NCBI GenBank assembly: GCA_019237115.1
Contig: JAFAHS010000266.1
Location: 54,255-118,254, forward strand
Length of the DNA stretch: 64,000 nucleotides
Reading direction: 5' to 3'
Source of the DNA: Deltaproteobacteria bacterium
GTDB lineage: Bacteria > Desulfobacterota > Binatia > Binatales > Binataceae
The position numbers and the translations under genes were made by a program. Shown here one piece after another: positions 36,761 through 45,806 of the stretch. The notes under the pieces were generated by a model, which saw only the letters and a program-made list of their open reading frames with translations, was not told where the DNA came from and did no database searches. Each line of letters begins with the position of its first letter. Position 1 is the stretch's first letter.

Positions 36761-37558
36761 TCAACGTCCCTTGAAAGGAGCCGGCTCTCGCTTCTCCGCG
36801 AAGGCGCGCGCCGCTTCGGTGAAATCCTCGCTCAGGTAGAGCTTCCAGGGCTGCATCTGCATCGCGATCTCGCGGCCCAACCTCTCGATCTGCCACCGTC
36901 GGGTACGAACCGTGGCGCGAACGCTGAGAGGCGGATTTTTGAGAATTTCGCAAGCCAGTTCCCTCGCAACAGAAAGGTATTCGCCAGCGGGCGCAACGCG
37001 ATTGACGATCCCAGCCGCCAGCGCTTCTTCCGCGCTGAAGAATCTTCCGGTTAGCGCCACTTCGTCGGCGAGAGCGCCACCCCCGCGCAGCTGCATCAGA
37101 CCCCACTGCCGTGCCCCTCCCAGTCCGCGGGACACCTCGGTTATCTGAAAGCGGGTGCCCGCTTCGGCCACGATCAGGTCGCACTCCAGCACCAACCCCA
37201 ATGCCAGTCCCAACCCATAGCCATGAACCGCTGCTATCACCGGCTTCCAGTTGACCGAGTGGCTCAGCAGGTCGCCCGCGTTGGCGCCAGGCGCCTGGGG
37301 TCCACCGTAGCGTTCCAGCTCTTCGCGTTTGCGAAGTTGACGCTGATGCACGTCGGCGCCGCTGGAGAAGGCGCGACCCGCGCCGGTGACTATCGCAACG
37401 TGCGCCGCCTCATCCGCATCGACCCGCCGCAGCGCATCGCGGAGCTGGACCACCTGCTCATCATCGAATGCATTGAGTTTGTCTGGGCGGTTAAGCGTGA
37501 GGGTGGCGATGCGGTCCTCGCAGGTGTAGAGAATTCTGTCTGGTGCGGCCTCGGCCAT
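36761..37558 (-). CDS. Enoyl-CoA hydratase/isomerase family protein, copy 1
   Basis: 265 aa crotonase fold. The CoA-binding/oxyanion segment is VTGAGRAFSSGADV, the second oxyanion loop is AAVHGYGLGLALGLVLECDL, and the catalytic region near 135-145 reads RFQITEVSRGLGGARQWGL. The canonical Glu pair is not clearly in place (VLECDL aside), so isomerase or hydrolase activity is possible. ATG 37558 has GGAGG nine bases upstream. It precedes a 327-bp gap before the second crotonase. Confidence 0.88.
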   Translation of the reverse strand: MAEAAPDRILYTCEDRIATLTLNRPDKLNAFDDEQVVQLRDALRRVDADEAAHVAIVTGAGRAFSSGADVHQRQLRKREELERYGGPQAPGANAGDLLSHSVNWKPVIAAVHGYGLGLALGLVLECDLIVAEAGTRFQITEVSRGLGGARQWGLMQLRGGGALADEVALTGRFFSAEEALAAGIVNRVAPAGEYLSVARELACEILKNPPLSVRATVRTRRWQIERLGREIAMQMQPWKLYLSEDFTEAARAFAEKREPAPFKGR

Positions 37559-37885
37559 GGTCTTCTAACCTCCTCAGAAAAACTAAGCCTCGTCGTCCCG
37601 CTCTGAAACCCATCGTACGCTCGACCAGGAGGAATTCGAATCGATCACCTTCGGGGCGCGGCGATGCTCATCGCAGTCCGGTGGGGCAGCTCACAAGCGG
37701 TGGCCAGTCTCATGCGGGACCACGAGTTCTCAAAACTTGGTTGCTACAGGGACACTAAAAAGCCACTTCCGCAAACCAACGATAGTCAGTTGAGAGCTTC
37801 GAACCGGAGAAAACACCGCGGTGGCTTGCCGAACGCGAGGGGGATTTAGGGGCGATCGACGTAATCAGGGTCAGTCCGCGAATTA
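37559..37885. other. Intergenic region between two crotonase genes
   Basis: 327 bases. Small open frames on the plus strand have poor composition and no good start. No hairpin, tRNA or repeat seen apart from the ribosome binding site of the left-hand gene. Confidence 0.35.
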
Positions 37886-38698
37886 TCAGCTCCTGGTGCG
37901 TGCGCCCGGCCACGACTGGGCTGCACCCAACCCCTCGAGTGCCAGTCCGTACCCGAGGTTTTCGAGCATCAGTTTTTTGAGCTGTTGAGTCAGCGCGACC
38001 CGTGCGTAGCGCACCGCAAGCGACGGCTTCAAGGTTATTTGCCGGGCGAGTTCCCACGCCCGCGCCAGCAATTGTTCCTGTGGCAAAATCTCGCTCACCA
38101 CGCCCAGATCGAGCGCCTCCCGCGCGGATAGTTTCTGACCGGTCAGAAGAAAGTAGCGCCCCCGATTGGGACCGAGGACCAGCGGCCAGACTATGTGGAC
38201 GCCATCACCAGGTACGATACCGTTGGGAAAGTGGGGCGCGTCCTGAAAGGCGGCATTCTCGGATGCCAACACGATGTCGCACAGGACTGCGAGCTCCGCG
38301 TGGATGAGGGCCGGACCGTTGACCGCGGCGATCATCGGCACCTCGATGTTGAGATGGTTCATGAGCAGGTACTTGGCGTCGCTGTAAATGTGGTCCCAGG
38401 TCGTGGCACGGATCCCTGCCGGCTGCGGCGACCCGTCGCCTCGGATTGCAGCGCTTCGTCCAGACCCCAGGTCAATTTCGGAACAAAAGGCATTGCCGGT
38501 ACCGGTTATAATCACGCAGCGGTTGCCACGGTCTCGAGCAATGTCATTGAACGCGTACGACAATTCCTCGTGCGGGTCCGTGCCCCACTTCAGTTCGGCG
38601 CCGTTGGTGTGCAGCGTCAGCTGGAGAATGTCGTCGCGTCGCTCCATCTTAATGTGCTGGTACTTGTTGGCATAAGCGTCGAACGTGATTAGAGCCAT
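37886..38698 (-). CDS. Enoyl-CoA hydratase/isomerase family protein, copy 2 (6-oxocamphor hydrolase-like)
   Basis: 270 aa crotonase-fold protein. [20 protein letters not shown] and [20 protein letters not shown] are the two oxyanion regions. [20 protein letters not shown] with its His/Asp residues resembles the 6-oxocamphor hydrolase branch, which cleaves beta-diketones rather than hydrating enoyl-CoA; this is by-eye and tentative. ATG 38698 has GAGGG ten bases upstream. It is divergent from the GH88-like gene. Confidence 0.85.
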   Translation of the reverse strand: MALITFDAYANKYQHIKMERRDDILQLTLHTNGAELKWGTDPHEELSYAFNDIARDRGNRCVIITGTGNAFCSEIDLGSGRSAAIRGDGSPQPAGIRATTWDHIYSDAKYLLMNHLNIEVPMIAAVNGPALIHAELAVLCDIVLASENAAFQDAPHFPNGIVPGDGVHIVWPLVLGPNRGRYFLLTGQKLSAREALDLGVVSEILPQEQLLARAWELARQITLKPSLAVRYARVALTQQLKKLMLENLGYGLALEGLGAAQSWPGARTRS

Positions 38699-38852
38699 GG
38701 CTTGAGTTTCCCTCGCAGCTTGGGCGTTGTGCTGCAGTCTACTAACCCCGCAATCGAAACCCCAAACAGCCCGACGCGATCGGGTGGCCCGGGGTTGGCT
38801 CACCACAAAGAGGTGATGGTTTTTTGTTGGTTTACAATAAGATGAGGTGAGT

Positions 38853-38927
38853 ATGACCACCCTAGCTCCTGGAACAACTTTCCCGCCCGGCTCGCTCTCG
38901 TTTGCCGAGCGTCGCACGAGCGGGTGA
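38853..38927 (+). CDS. Possible 24-aa leader peptide upstream of GH88-like gene
   Basis: ATG 38853 follows AGGTGA and encodes 24 codons ([20 protein letters not shown]...) ending in TGA at 38927, 18 bases before the next gene's ATG. It begins just after an unusually AT-rich patch (38820-38845, including TACAAT) that could be a promoter. Could be a leader peptide or chance. Confidence 0.2.
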   Translation: MTTLAPGTTFPPGSLSFAERRTSG

Positions 38928-38945
38928 GATTCTGGAAAGCGAGCG

Positions 38946-40067
38946 ATGAACCATCTCACGTGGAATGATGCGATCTCGCGCATCCGCGCGCGGGTCGAGG
39001 AGACGGCGCGGTCGGAGCAGCCGGGATTTCCACATTTCGCCGACCCGCAGACGCAGCGCTGGACATGGTCGTCGGATGGTGACTGGACGGGTGGTTACTT
39101 CAACGCGATGCTGTGGCTGGGGGCTTATGCGGGACCGCTGGGCGATCGCGAGAGATGGCTTGAGTGGGCGCGCAAGTTCACCGAGAGATTGCGTCCTCGG
39201 CTTGCTTCCGACAGCTCATCGCGCGCCCTGCTCTTCTACTACGGCGCGGCGCTGGGCTCGATCCTGGACGGCGATCGCGCGGCACACGATCTTGCGTTGG
39301 AGGCCGCTCGCGCGCTGGCGGCAATGTACAACCCTCGCGCGGGGGTGCTTCCGCTTGGCCGGGCATTCGAAGAAGTCTCCAACGTGGGCGCGACCGAAGC
39401 TGAAATCGACATGGTGCAGGCGGTTGCGCTGTTGATGTGGGCCGGTCGGGAGAGTGGGGAGGACAAGTTCCGAACCATCGCGATAAATCACGCCAGGCGG
39501 CATGTCGAGTTTTGCCTCCGCCCCGATGGATCGATTTGCCAATCGGCTTCCTTCGACCCCGCCACGGGCGCGATCCTCCGCCGCTATACCCACAAGGGAA
39601 TAACTGACAACAGTACCTGGGCCCGCGCCCAGGCTTGGGGAATGCTTGGATGGGCGCTTAGTGCGCAATGGTGCGAAGACCTTTCCTTTCTGGGCCCGGC
39701 TGCCAAAGCAGCGGACTGGTGGCTAGCGCATGTGCCGGAAGATCGAATCGCCTACTGGGACTTCGATGATCCTGCGATTCCCCACACGAATCGCGACACC
39801 TCGGCAACTGCGATCGCGGCGGCGAGCCTGCTCAAGCTGTCCGCGCTTACCCGCGACGAGTCCCAGCGTCGGACGTGGCGCTCGGCCGCTGAAGCAACCG
39901 TCCGCGCACTGATCGAGGGCCACCTCGGACCGGAGGGCGGCTTGTGGGATGGGTGCTTTAACAAGCGCATCGGAGTCGCCACCCGACACGAATTGATTTG
40001 GGGCACCTACTACTTGTTCGAAGCGCTACACGTGTTGGCGGGACGACTCGAACCCGCAAGCGTCTGA
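38946..40067 (+). CDS. GH88-like unsaturated glucuronyl hydrolase
   Basis: A 373 aa (alpha/alpha)6-barrel protein resembling unsaturated glucuronyl hydrolases, which remove 4,5-unsaturated uronic acids from oligosaccharides by hydrating the double bond. Good matches are [36 protein letters not shown] (the second catalytic Asp), [19 protein letters not shown] and [19 protein letters not shown]. Where the family usually has a His-Asp pair before the first helix hairpin, this protein reads [13 protein letters not shown], so the first conserved Asp seems missing. No signal peptide. It stands alone without a polysaccharide lyase. Confidence 0.85.
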   Translation: MNHLTWNDAISRIRARVEETARSEQPGFPHFADPQTQRWTWSSDGDWTGGYFNAMLWLGAYAGPLGDRERWLEWARKFTERLRPRLASDSSSRALLFYYGAALGSILDGDRAAHDLALEAARALAAMYNPRAGVLPLGRAFEEVSNVGATEAEIDMVQAVALLMWAGRESGEDKFRTIAINHARRHVEFCLRPDGSICQSASFDPATGAILRRYTHKGITDNSTWARAQAWGMLGWALSAQWCEDLSFLGPAAKAADWWLAHVPEDRIAYWDFDDPAIPHTNRDTSATAIAAASLLKLSALTRDESQRRTWRSAAEATVRALIEGHLGPEGGLWDGCFNKRIGVATRHELIWGTYYLFEALHVLAGRLEPASV

Positions 40068-40251
40068 GGGGTCGAATCGACAGGTTGCTCCCTCCGAATT
40101 GCCGCCAGAAAACCCAAGCTGGCCTAAGTCGCGCCGGCTCGTCTAACCGCCGCCCTCTAGTCTCGGCCTGCGATTCGCCGCGGACGGAAATCAAGCCGAA
40201 GGCTGTTCGGCTCGCCGTGCCGTCCAAAGCCGCCTGTCTGAATTCGCCCGC

Positions 40252-41367
40252 TCAGTCCAATCCATAGCAGCGGGCCGCATTCTCGCCCATTATCCGGCGC
40301 TGAGAATCCGCGGGCAGCGCCGCGCAATGCGCGCGCAGTTCATCGACCGCGCCCGGAAATTCGCAGTCGTAGTGTGGATAGTCGGAGGCCCACATCAAGT
40401 GCTCATCGAGGCCAAGCACTGCCGCAGTTTTTAGCGCGATGTCATCTGGTTCGCACGAACAGAAGCATTGACGGCGGAAATACTCACTCGGCTTCATTTT
40501 GGCTTTGGGCACCATGTGGCCGATCTTTCCGTAGAATTCGTCCAGCCGCGCAAGCCACCACGGAACCCACCCGCCGCCCGCTTCCAGGAAGGCAAACCGC
40601 AGTCGTGGATATTTCTCGAGCACCCCGCCGCAGATGATGTCCATGCAGGCCATCTGCTGCTCGAGCGGGTGCGAGATAATCATGCGCTGAAAGAAATCGT
40701 GATACCGATCGAATCCTGCCGTCGGCATGTCCCCGCTAACCGCGGCATGCAGCGCGATCGTACAATCCAGCGCCTCGGCCTCGGCCCAGAACGGATCGTT
40801 GGCAGGATCGCTGAGCAGCCGTCCGTTATAGGGGTTTGACCGTACCAGTATCGCCTTGACCCCGTGCTCGACGGCAACCCGGCGCATTTCCGCGATCGCG
40901 CCAGCTACGTCGTGGAGCGGTACCGGGGCGACGCTGCGCAGCCGGTTCGGCGCAGTCGCGCAGAAATCCTTCATCCAGTTGTTGTAGGCGCGGCATGCGG
41001 CAGTCGCGAGTTCCGGATCGGAGATCGCGACGAACCCCAAGCCAATCGAGGGGAATAACACCGAGACGTCGATGCCTTCCGAATCCATGTCCTTAAGACG
41101 TTGGCGCGGATCGAAGCTTCCCGGCCGCAGGTCATCCCAGGAAAGCTTTCGCATCGATTCCGGGGTGGCGAGCCCGCCGGGGATGCACATGGCCGCGGGT
41201 GCATAGATACTACTCCTGGGTGCTTTGCCACCCACCGCAATTCGCTCGACGCCGTCTGCATCCTTGGTGATTCTCGGCATCCGGTCGAGAAACCTGGCGT
41301 CGATGTAGTCCGGCCAGAAGGAGCGCGGCTCAACGATATGCCCATCCGCATCGATTATCCTGGTCAT
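40252..41367 (-). CDS. Amidohydrolase 2 family protein (ACMSD-like), copy 2
   Basis: 371 aa from ATG 41367, preceded by TGGAG. RIIDADGHIVEPRSFWPDYI carries the N-terminal metal ligands (DADGH); ALHAAVSGDMP and LRFAFLEAGGGWVPWWLARL are the middle and late family motifs; MWASDYPHYDCEFPG gives the C-terminal Asp. Same family as the protein at 25449 but not a close copy. Enzymes of this type include ACMSD and gamma-resorcylate decarboxylase. A palindrome lies 30 bp upstream. Confidence 0.88.
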   Translation of the reverse strand: MTRIIDADGHIVEPRSFWPDYIDARFLDRMPRITKDADGVERIAVGGKAPRSSIYAPAAMCIPGGLATPESMRKLSWDDLRPGSFDPRQRLKDMDSEGIDVSVLFPSIGLGFVAISDPELATAACRAYNNWMKDFCATAPNRLRSVAPVPLHDVAGAIAEMRRVAVEHGVKAILVRSNPYNGRLLSDPANDPFWAEAEALDCTIALHAAVSGDMPTAGFDRYHDFFQRMIISHPLEQQMACMDIICGGVLEKYPRLRFAFLEAGGGWVPWWLARLDEFYGKIGHMVPKAKMKPSEYFRRQCFCSCEPDDIALKTAAVLGLDEHLMWASDYPHYDCEFPGAVDELRAHCAALPADSQRRIMGENAARCYGLD

Positions 41368-41753
41368 CGTCAATACTCCATCGAGCAACTCACCAAAATA
41401 CTAGTATTCGACCTGCCCAAAACCCAATCCCGCCATGAAGGATGACTTCTGCGACCATTCTCCGCGGTTGCTTAAGTCGGAATGAGGCAGGCGGCGCGGT
41501 TTTTTCCGCCTGACGCGCGAGGGGATTGCCGTACCGATGCCGACACCGGTCGTTGGACCGACCCGATCGCGTAGCGAACTCCGCGACCTTGTGGCCTTGG
41601 GCAGGGGCACCGCAGAACATTGCCAAGCTCTGCTAGCGCGTAATTAGAGCCGCTACGTCCCGCTGAGGTAGGAAATCGCTCGCTTGCCAGCGTGCTCAGA
41701 AAAGTCAAAAATCAGCGCGTGTCGGAACGGACTTCCCACCATAGAGGCAAAGC
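41368..41753. other. Intergenic region between amidohydrolase and STAS gene
   Basis: 386 bases between divergent genes. The left part holds a 12-bp AT palindrome (41397-41408). AGGCGG and CCGCCT around 41490-41515 enclose CGCGGTTTTTT, a possible weak hairpin. No gene supported. Confidence 0.4.
41397..41408. promoter_or_regulatory. 12-bp perfect palindrome AATACTAGTATT
   Basis: A perfect AT-rich dyad in GC-rich surroundings, 30 bp upstream of the amidohydrolase start at 41367. Position and symmetry suit an operator for a dimeric repressor. No regulator is adjacent. Confidence 0.35.
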
Positions 41754-42098
41754 GTGGAGATCGGCGAACTACTTGAAGATGGGATCCTGGTGTTACGACC
41801 GGCCGGGCGCATCAACAACGACAGCAGTCCCGATTTTCAGGCACGGCTGCTCGCCTGGGTTGATTCAAACGACGCAGTCGTGATCGATCTTGCGTCCGTA
41901 GAGTACATTTCCAGCGCGGGACTGCGTGCGCTGATGATGGCTTCAAGACGAGCGAAAGCAAGGGGCGGACGCATCGCGGTGGCCGCGCTCTCGCCGTTGG
42001 TCCAGGAAGTCTTCACGATCAGCCGGTTCGACCAGGTGGTGCAGGTCTTCGACACCGCGGCCGACGCGTGCGGAGCGATGCACTCCGCCCGCACCTGA
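41754..42098 (+). CDS. STAS-domain anti-sigma factor antagonist (RsbV/SpoIIAA-like)
   Basis: 114 aa single STAS domain. LVLRPAGRINNDSSPDFQAR and VVIDLASVEYISSAGLRALM contain the family core; Ser53/Ser54 in YISSAGL is the site phosphorylated by the partner kinase in partner-switching systems. Start GTG 41754 follows GAGG by seven bases. It opens a three-gene + strand run with the metallo-hydrolase and the PP2C phosphatase, and the matching RsbW-type kinase lies at 46359. Its dephosphorylated form would be expected to sequester that kinase. Confidence 0.9.
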   Translation: MEIGELLEDGILVLRPAGRINNDSSPDFQARLLAWVDSNDAVVIDLASVEYISSAGLRALMMASRRAKARGGRIAVAALSPLVQEVFTISRFDQVVQVFDTAADACGAMHSART

Positions 42099-42114
42099 GC
42101 GGGAGCCGAAGACG

Positions 42115-43074
42115 ATGCTGGTGCGTTTCTGGGGGACCCGGGGTTCGCTACCCGCGTCGCTCAACTATCGGGCCGTGCGCGCCAAGATCCGTGACGCGCT
42201 GGTCGCGGCACGCGGTGAGAACCTGGGCAGCGACCAGGCAATCGACGGCTTTATCGACCGGCTCCCGTTTCCGGTCCGCGGAACCTACGGCGGCAATTCA
42301 AGTTGTGTCGAACTAGTGACCGGCTCCGATGAGTACCTCCTGTGCGATCTAGGCTCGGGGGTTCGCGAGTTCGGAAATGGGGTTCTCGGCAAGTACGGCC
42401 CCGGGCAGCCCCGGCGCTACCACGTGTTCATGTCGCATTTGCACTGGGATCACATCATGGGCTTCCCGTTTTTTACCCCCGCCTACATTCCTGGCAACGT
42501 GATCCGCATCTACGGCAGCCATAAGGTCATGCGCGAGGCGCTCGAGCGCCAACAATCGAACCCGACCTTTCCGGTCGATTTTAAAACCCTGGGTGCGACG
42601 ATTGAATTTGTCGAGCTGGAACCCGGCCGCACCTACGACGTGGTTGGCGGCGTCTCGGTTCGGTCCTTCGTGCAAAATCACGCAGGAAATTCCTACGGCT
42701 TTCGCTTTTCGCACCAGAACAAGATCGTGGTCTACTCCACCGATTCCGAGCACAAGTACGAGACTCTCGACAGGACTTATCCGTTCGTCGATCATTTCCG
42801 CGATGCCGACCTGCTCATCTTCGATGCGATGTATTCGCTGGCCGACCAGATCTCGGTGAAGGAAGACTGGGGCCACTCGAGCAACATCGTCGGAGTCGAG
42901 TTGGCGCAGCTAGCCGGCGCCAAGCACCTGGTGATGTTTCATCATGAGCCTATCCATGATGACCACATGCTGGAAAGAATTCTTGCGGAAACGCGGCGCT
43001 ACGCCGAAATCAACGACCCGGAGCGCAAGCTGACGATAACCTCGGCCTATGACGGACTCGAAATCCCCGTCTGA
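42115..43074 (+). CDS. MBL-fold metallo-hydrolase
   Basis: 319 aa metallo-beta-lactamase-fold enzyme. The metal motif SHLHWDHIMGFPFF is HxHxDH, and further ligands are in VQNHAGNSYGFRF, YSTDSEHKYE and VMFHHEPIHDDHML. MLVRFWGTRGSLPAS and GGNSSCVEL at the N-terminus resemble the AtsA/RNase Z-like subgroup, sometimes phosphodiesterases. The gene starts 16 bp after the STAS gene and overlaps the phosphatase gene by 26 bp, so it is part of the same operon. Being inside the regulatory module, a nucleotide or second-messenger substrate is an inference. Confidence 0.88.
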   Translation: MLVRFWGTRGSLPASLNYRAVRAKIRDALVAARGENLGSDQAIDGFIDRLPFPVRGTYGGNSSCVELVTGSDEYLLCDLGSGVREFGNGVLGKYGPGQPRRYHVFMSHLHWDHIMGFPFFTPAYIPGNVIRIYGSHKVMREALERQQSNPTFPVDFKTLGATIEFVELEPGRTYDVVGGVSVRSFVQNHAGNSYGFRFSHQNKIVVYSTDSEHKYETLDRTYPFVDHFRDADLLIFDAMYSLADQISVKEDWGHSSNIVGVELAQLAGAKHLVMFHHEPIHDDHMLERILAETRRYAEINDPERKLTITSAYDGLEIPV

Positions 43075-45226
43075 GGACTACCGCACTCGAATCCCACCAT
43101 CGCTCGACCGCTCGCAGAGTCCACTGGCATGGCTCGGGCGCATCGCGGGGCTGGTCTCGTTGCTGCTTTTGGTGATCTTGCGCCTACTGAATCCCGCGTG
43201 GGTCGAGGAACTTTCACTGTACAGCTTTGATCTGCAACAGCAGATCGCCCCGCGCTCCTACGATCCTCTGCTGCGAGTGCGAATCGTCGGCATCGACGAC
43301 CGCAGCCTTGCAAGGTACGGGCAGTGGCCGTGGCCGCGAACCCTGATGGCTCGCCTGGTAAGTAAAATCGCCATGCAAGACCCACAAATGCTGGGTGTGG
43401 ACATCATTCTTTCGGAACCCGACCGCTATTCGCCAAAAAATCTTGCCCACCTACTGCCTCAGCTCCCACCACCCCTAGCGAGCCAACTCGACAGTATGCC
43501 GGACAACGAAGTGCTCCTCGCTCAAGCGTTCGAAAAAGTGCCCACGGTCCTGGGGGTCGGTACCACCGACGATCCGGCTTTGGCCCCGACCGCACCCGTA
43601 CGGATCACAATCGTTCGCCAGGCGGGCCGAAATCCCAAACCCTACCTTCATCAGTATCCATATCTGCTCAGCAGTCTGCCCGAACTGGCGCGTGCGGCGC
43701 GCGGCTCGGGTTCGCTCATCGCTAACCCGGGGCGCGACGGAATAACCCGCTCGGTTCCGATGTTCATCGTCGTCGGTGGCAACCTCGTTCCCACTTTGGC
43801 ACTCGAGATGCTTCGCGTCGGAGTATCGCTTGGCTCGGTTGGGATCGTAACCGGTCGTCACGGCATCGAAGCGGCCCGGCTCAGTGATGTGTCGTTCCCG
43901 ACCGACGTACACGGCCACGCGTTTCCCTATTTTTCCAAATCCTATGAGGGTCGTTACATCTCCGCCGCTGATCTGCTCGATGGCACTCGACCTCCGGCGG
44001 AGCTTCACGGCGACTTCGTGCTCCTGGGCCTTACCAGCCAGGCCTCGGCCGATTTTCGGCAGACTCCGCTCGGATTAATGGCCGGTGTCGAGGTCCACGC
44101 TCAGCTTCTTGAGTCGATGCTGACCCACAGCCTGCTGCGCCGTCCACATTTCTGGGAACGGATGGAGGTCGTGCTGGTCATCGTGACCGGCCTGCTGATG
44201 ATTTTCGCCCTACCCTATTCGCGCCCTTCGATGGCCACCATAGGCTTCGTTGCGATGGCGGTTACCGTTTTGGCTGCCACCTTTGCTTGCTTTGTATGGT
44301 TAAAAGTACTCTTCGGCGGGGTTTATGCGGTCCTTTCTTCGTCGTTCCTCTTCGGTGTGATGCTGGTGTGGAACCTCATTTCCACCGAAGCCGGGCGCCG
44401 CCGGCTCGCCGCCGAACTCGAACACCGGCGCCAACTCGAAGCTCGTATCGATGGCGAACTGAGCGCCGCCCGGTCGCTTCAGATGGGCCTGCTTCCGCAC
44501 AAGTTCCTCGGACCGCCCGACCGCGACGACGTAGACGTGTTTGCGACCATTGAACCGGCGAGGATGGTTGGCGGGGATTTCTACGATTTCCTGCTGCTCG
44601 ACTCAAGACGCCTCTCCTTCGCCATCGCCGACGTCTCGGGCAAGGGGGTTCCGGCCGCGCTTTTCATGGCGATGGCCAAAGAAATCCTGCGCAGCGCGAT
44701 CTCGAAACACGAGGATGCCCTCGATCTGGCCTTCGCGGAAGCCAGTACCAAGATTTCGGCCGCCAGCGCCGAGATGGTCGACGAGGGCGCGGACATGATG
44801 TTCGTGACCGCTTTCGCCGGAATCCTCGACCTCACTTCCGGACAGCTCGCGTACGTCAACGCGGGTCACGATCCGCCGTTCGTCTTGCGGGCTGACGCAG
44901 AGCCTCAGGAGCTGTCGGGGGCGGGCGGACCACCGCTGGGAACGGTCGATCGCCTGATTTGCCCGGTCGAGCGACTTAGCCTCCAGGCTGGCGATCTGCT
45001 GTTACTCTATACCGATGGCGCCACTGAGTCGGAAAACAAAGACCACGGCTTCTATGGGATGGCGCGCTTAAGATCACTGCTCGCGTCTTCCCGCGAAGCG
45101 ACCGCCAGGGGTCTGGTCGAGTTGGTCCGAGCTGACATTCGCCGATTCGCTACCGACGCAGATCAAGCCGACGACATAACGCTGCTCGCGTTAACCTGGC
45201 ACGGCCACAGCCCTAACGGACGGTAA
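43049..45226 (+). CDS. CHASE2-domain PP2C (SpoIIE/RsbU-like) phosphatase, membrane sensor
   Basis: 725 aa. A first membrane helix (~26-46) is followed by a periplasmic CHASE2 sensor (~47-370; RVRIVGIDDRSLARYGQWPW, MLGVDIILSEPD, GVEVHAQLLESML). Three more membrane helices (~372-445) follow, then a cytoplasmic PP2C-type phosphatase (~465-720). Metal ligands are visible in MVGGDFYDFLL, IADVSGKGVPAALF, LYTDGATESE and QADDITLLAL. It should dephosphorylate a STAS protein, most likely the one at 41754, in response to an envelope signal. Its 3' end overlaps the convergent OmpA gene by 14 bp. Confidence 0.93.
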   Translation: MTDSKSPSEDYRTRIPPSLDRSQSPLAWLGRIAGLVSLLLLVILRLLNPAWVEELSLYSFDLQQQIAPRSYDPLLRVRIVGIDDRSLARYGQWPWPRTLMARLVSKIAMQDPQMLGVDIILSEPDRYSPKNLAHLLPQLPPPLASQLDSMPDNEVLLAQAFEKVPTVLGVGTTDDPALAPTAPVRITIVRQAGRNPKPYLHQYPYLLSSLPELARAARGSGSLIANPGRDGITRSVPMFIVVGGNLVPTLALEMLRVGVSLGSVGIVTGRHGIEAARLSDVSFPTDVHGHAFPYFSKSYEGRYISAADLLDGTRPPAELHGDFVLLGLTSQASADFRQTPLGLMAGVEVHAQLLESMLTHSLLRRPHFWERMEVVLVIVTGLLMIFALPYSRPSMATIGFVAMAVTVLAATFACFVWLKVLFGGVYAVLSSSFLFGVMLVWNLISTEAGRRRLAAELEHRRQLEARIDGELSAARSLQMGLLPHKFLGPPDRDDVDVFATIEPARMVGGDFYDFLLLDSRRLSFAIADVSGKGVPAALFMAMAKEILRSAISKHEDALDLAFAEASTKISAASAEMVDEGADMMFVTAFAGILDLTSGQLAYVNAGHDPPFVLRADAEPQELSGAGGPPLGTVDRLICPVERLSLQAGDLLLLYTDGATESENKDHGFYGMARLRSLLASSREATARGLVELVRADIRRFATDADQADDITLLALTWHGHSPNGR

Positions 45227-45806
45227 TCTCGACTCTACGATTGCGCGGCTCATTAACCTGCGGACCGGTCGGCACTGCCGGATCGAGCTCCCCGCGTCCG
45301 GCAATTGTGATCGAATCCGGGTTGAGACCGTCGCGCACCAGTTCGTCCCGCAGCGCGGCAGCGCGCTTGAGGGAAAGCTCCTGATTATACGGCTGTTGGC
45401 CAAGGGTATCGGTGTATCCGATGACCTCGACCTGGTAGACCGGGCGGCGTTTGATGTCTGCGAAAACGTTCTTGTACTGCTGCTGAGACTCGACCGTCAT
45501 CACATCTTTGTCTCTCAGAAAGTAAAGTCGGAAATGCTCGGGCAGTATGGGTTGGGCGGCAAGGGCGCTGCCAAAAACCTGCTGGACCTGAGCGGAGTCG
45601 CTGGTCGTTTGCTCGACCTTGTCGCCTTTAACGGCCTCGGCGGCGTAGGGACGATCCAGCACGACCGAGCTCCCTCCATCGCTTACCGTGATCGCACCGG
45701 AGGTTCCGTCCGGGTTGGGTAATACCACGAACAACTCCTGCTCCTTCTGAGCACAAGCGGCCAGCGCAACTACCAGCACGAGGGTCACCCAGCGCATCGT
45801 GCTCAT
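45213..45806 (-). CDS. OmpA-family lipoprotein
   Basis: 197 aa. A short signal ends in the lipobox ALAACAQ (Cys18). The C-terminal half (~95-197) is an OmpA/MotB peptidoglycan-binding domain: RPVYQVEVIGYTDTLG, YNQELSLKRAAALRDELVRD, ITIAGRGELDP and EPRNRRVEITVR. It should sit in the outer membrane and hold peptidoglycan. Four-base overlap with the FecR-domain gene upstream shows coupling; together they face the CHASE2 sensor gene across a convergent overlap. Confidence 0.92.
   Translation of the reverse strand: MSTMRWVTLVLVVALAACAQKEQELFVVLPNPDGTSGAITVSDGGSSVVLDRPYAAEAVKGDKVEQTTSDSAQVQQVFGSALAAQPILPEHFRLYFLRDKDVMTVESQQQYKNVFADIKRRPVYQVEVIGYTDTLGQQPYNQELSLKRAAALRDELVRDGLNPDSITIAGRGELDPAVPTGPQVNEPRNRRVEITVR

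Noticed and set aside
36583..36774. 63-codon plus-strand frame with AGGAG and TTG start
   Set aside because: The RBS is good, but the protein has no recognisable features and overlaps the 3' end of the enoyl-CoA hydratase. A small real gene cannot be excluded.
41490..41515. GGCGG...TTTTTT...CCGCC as a terminator
   Set aside because: The T run is inside the loop rather than after the stem, and no gene ends there.
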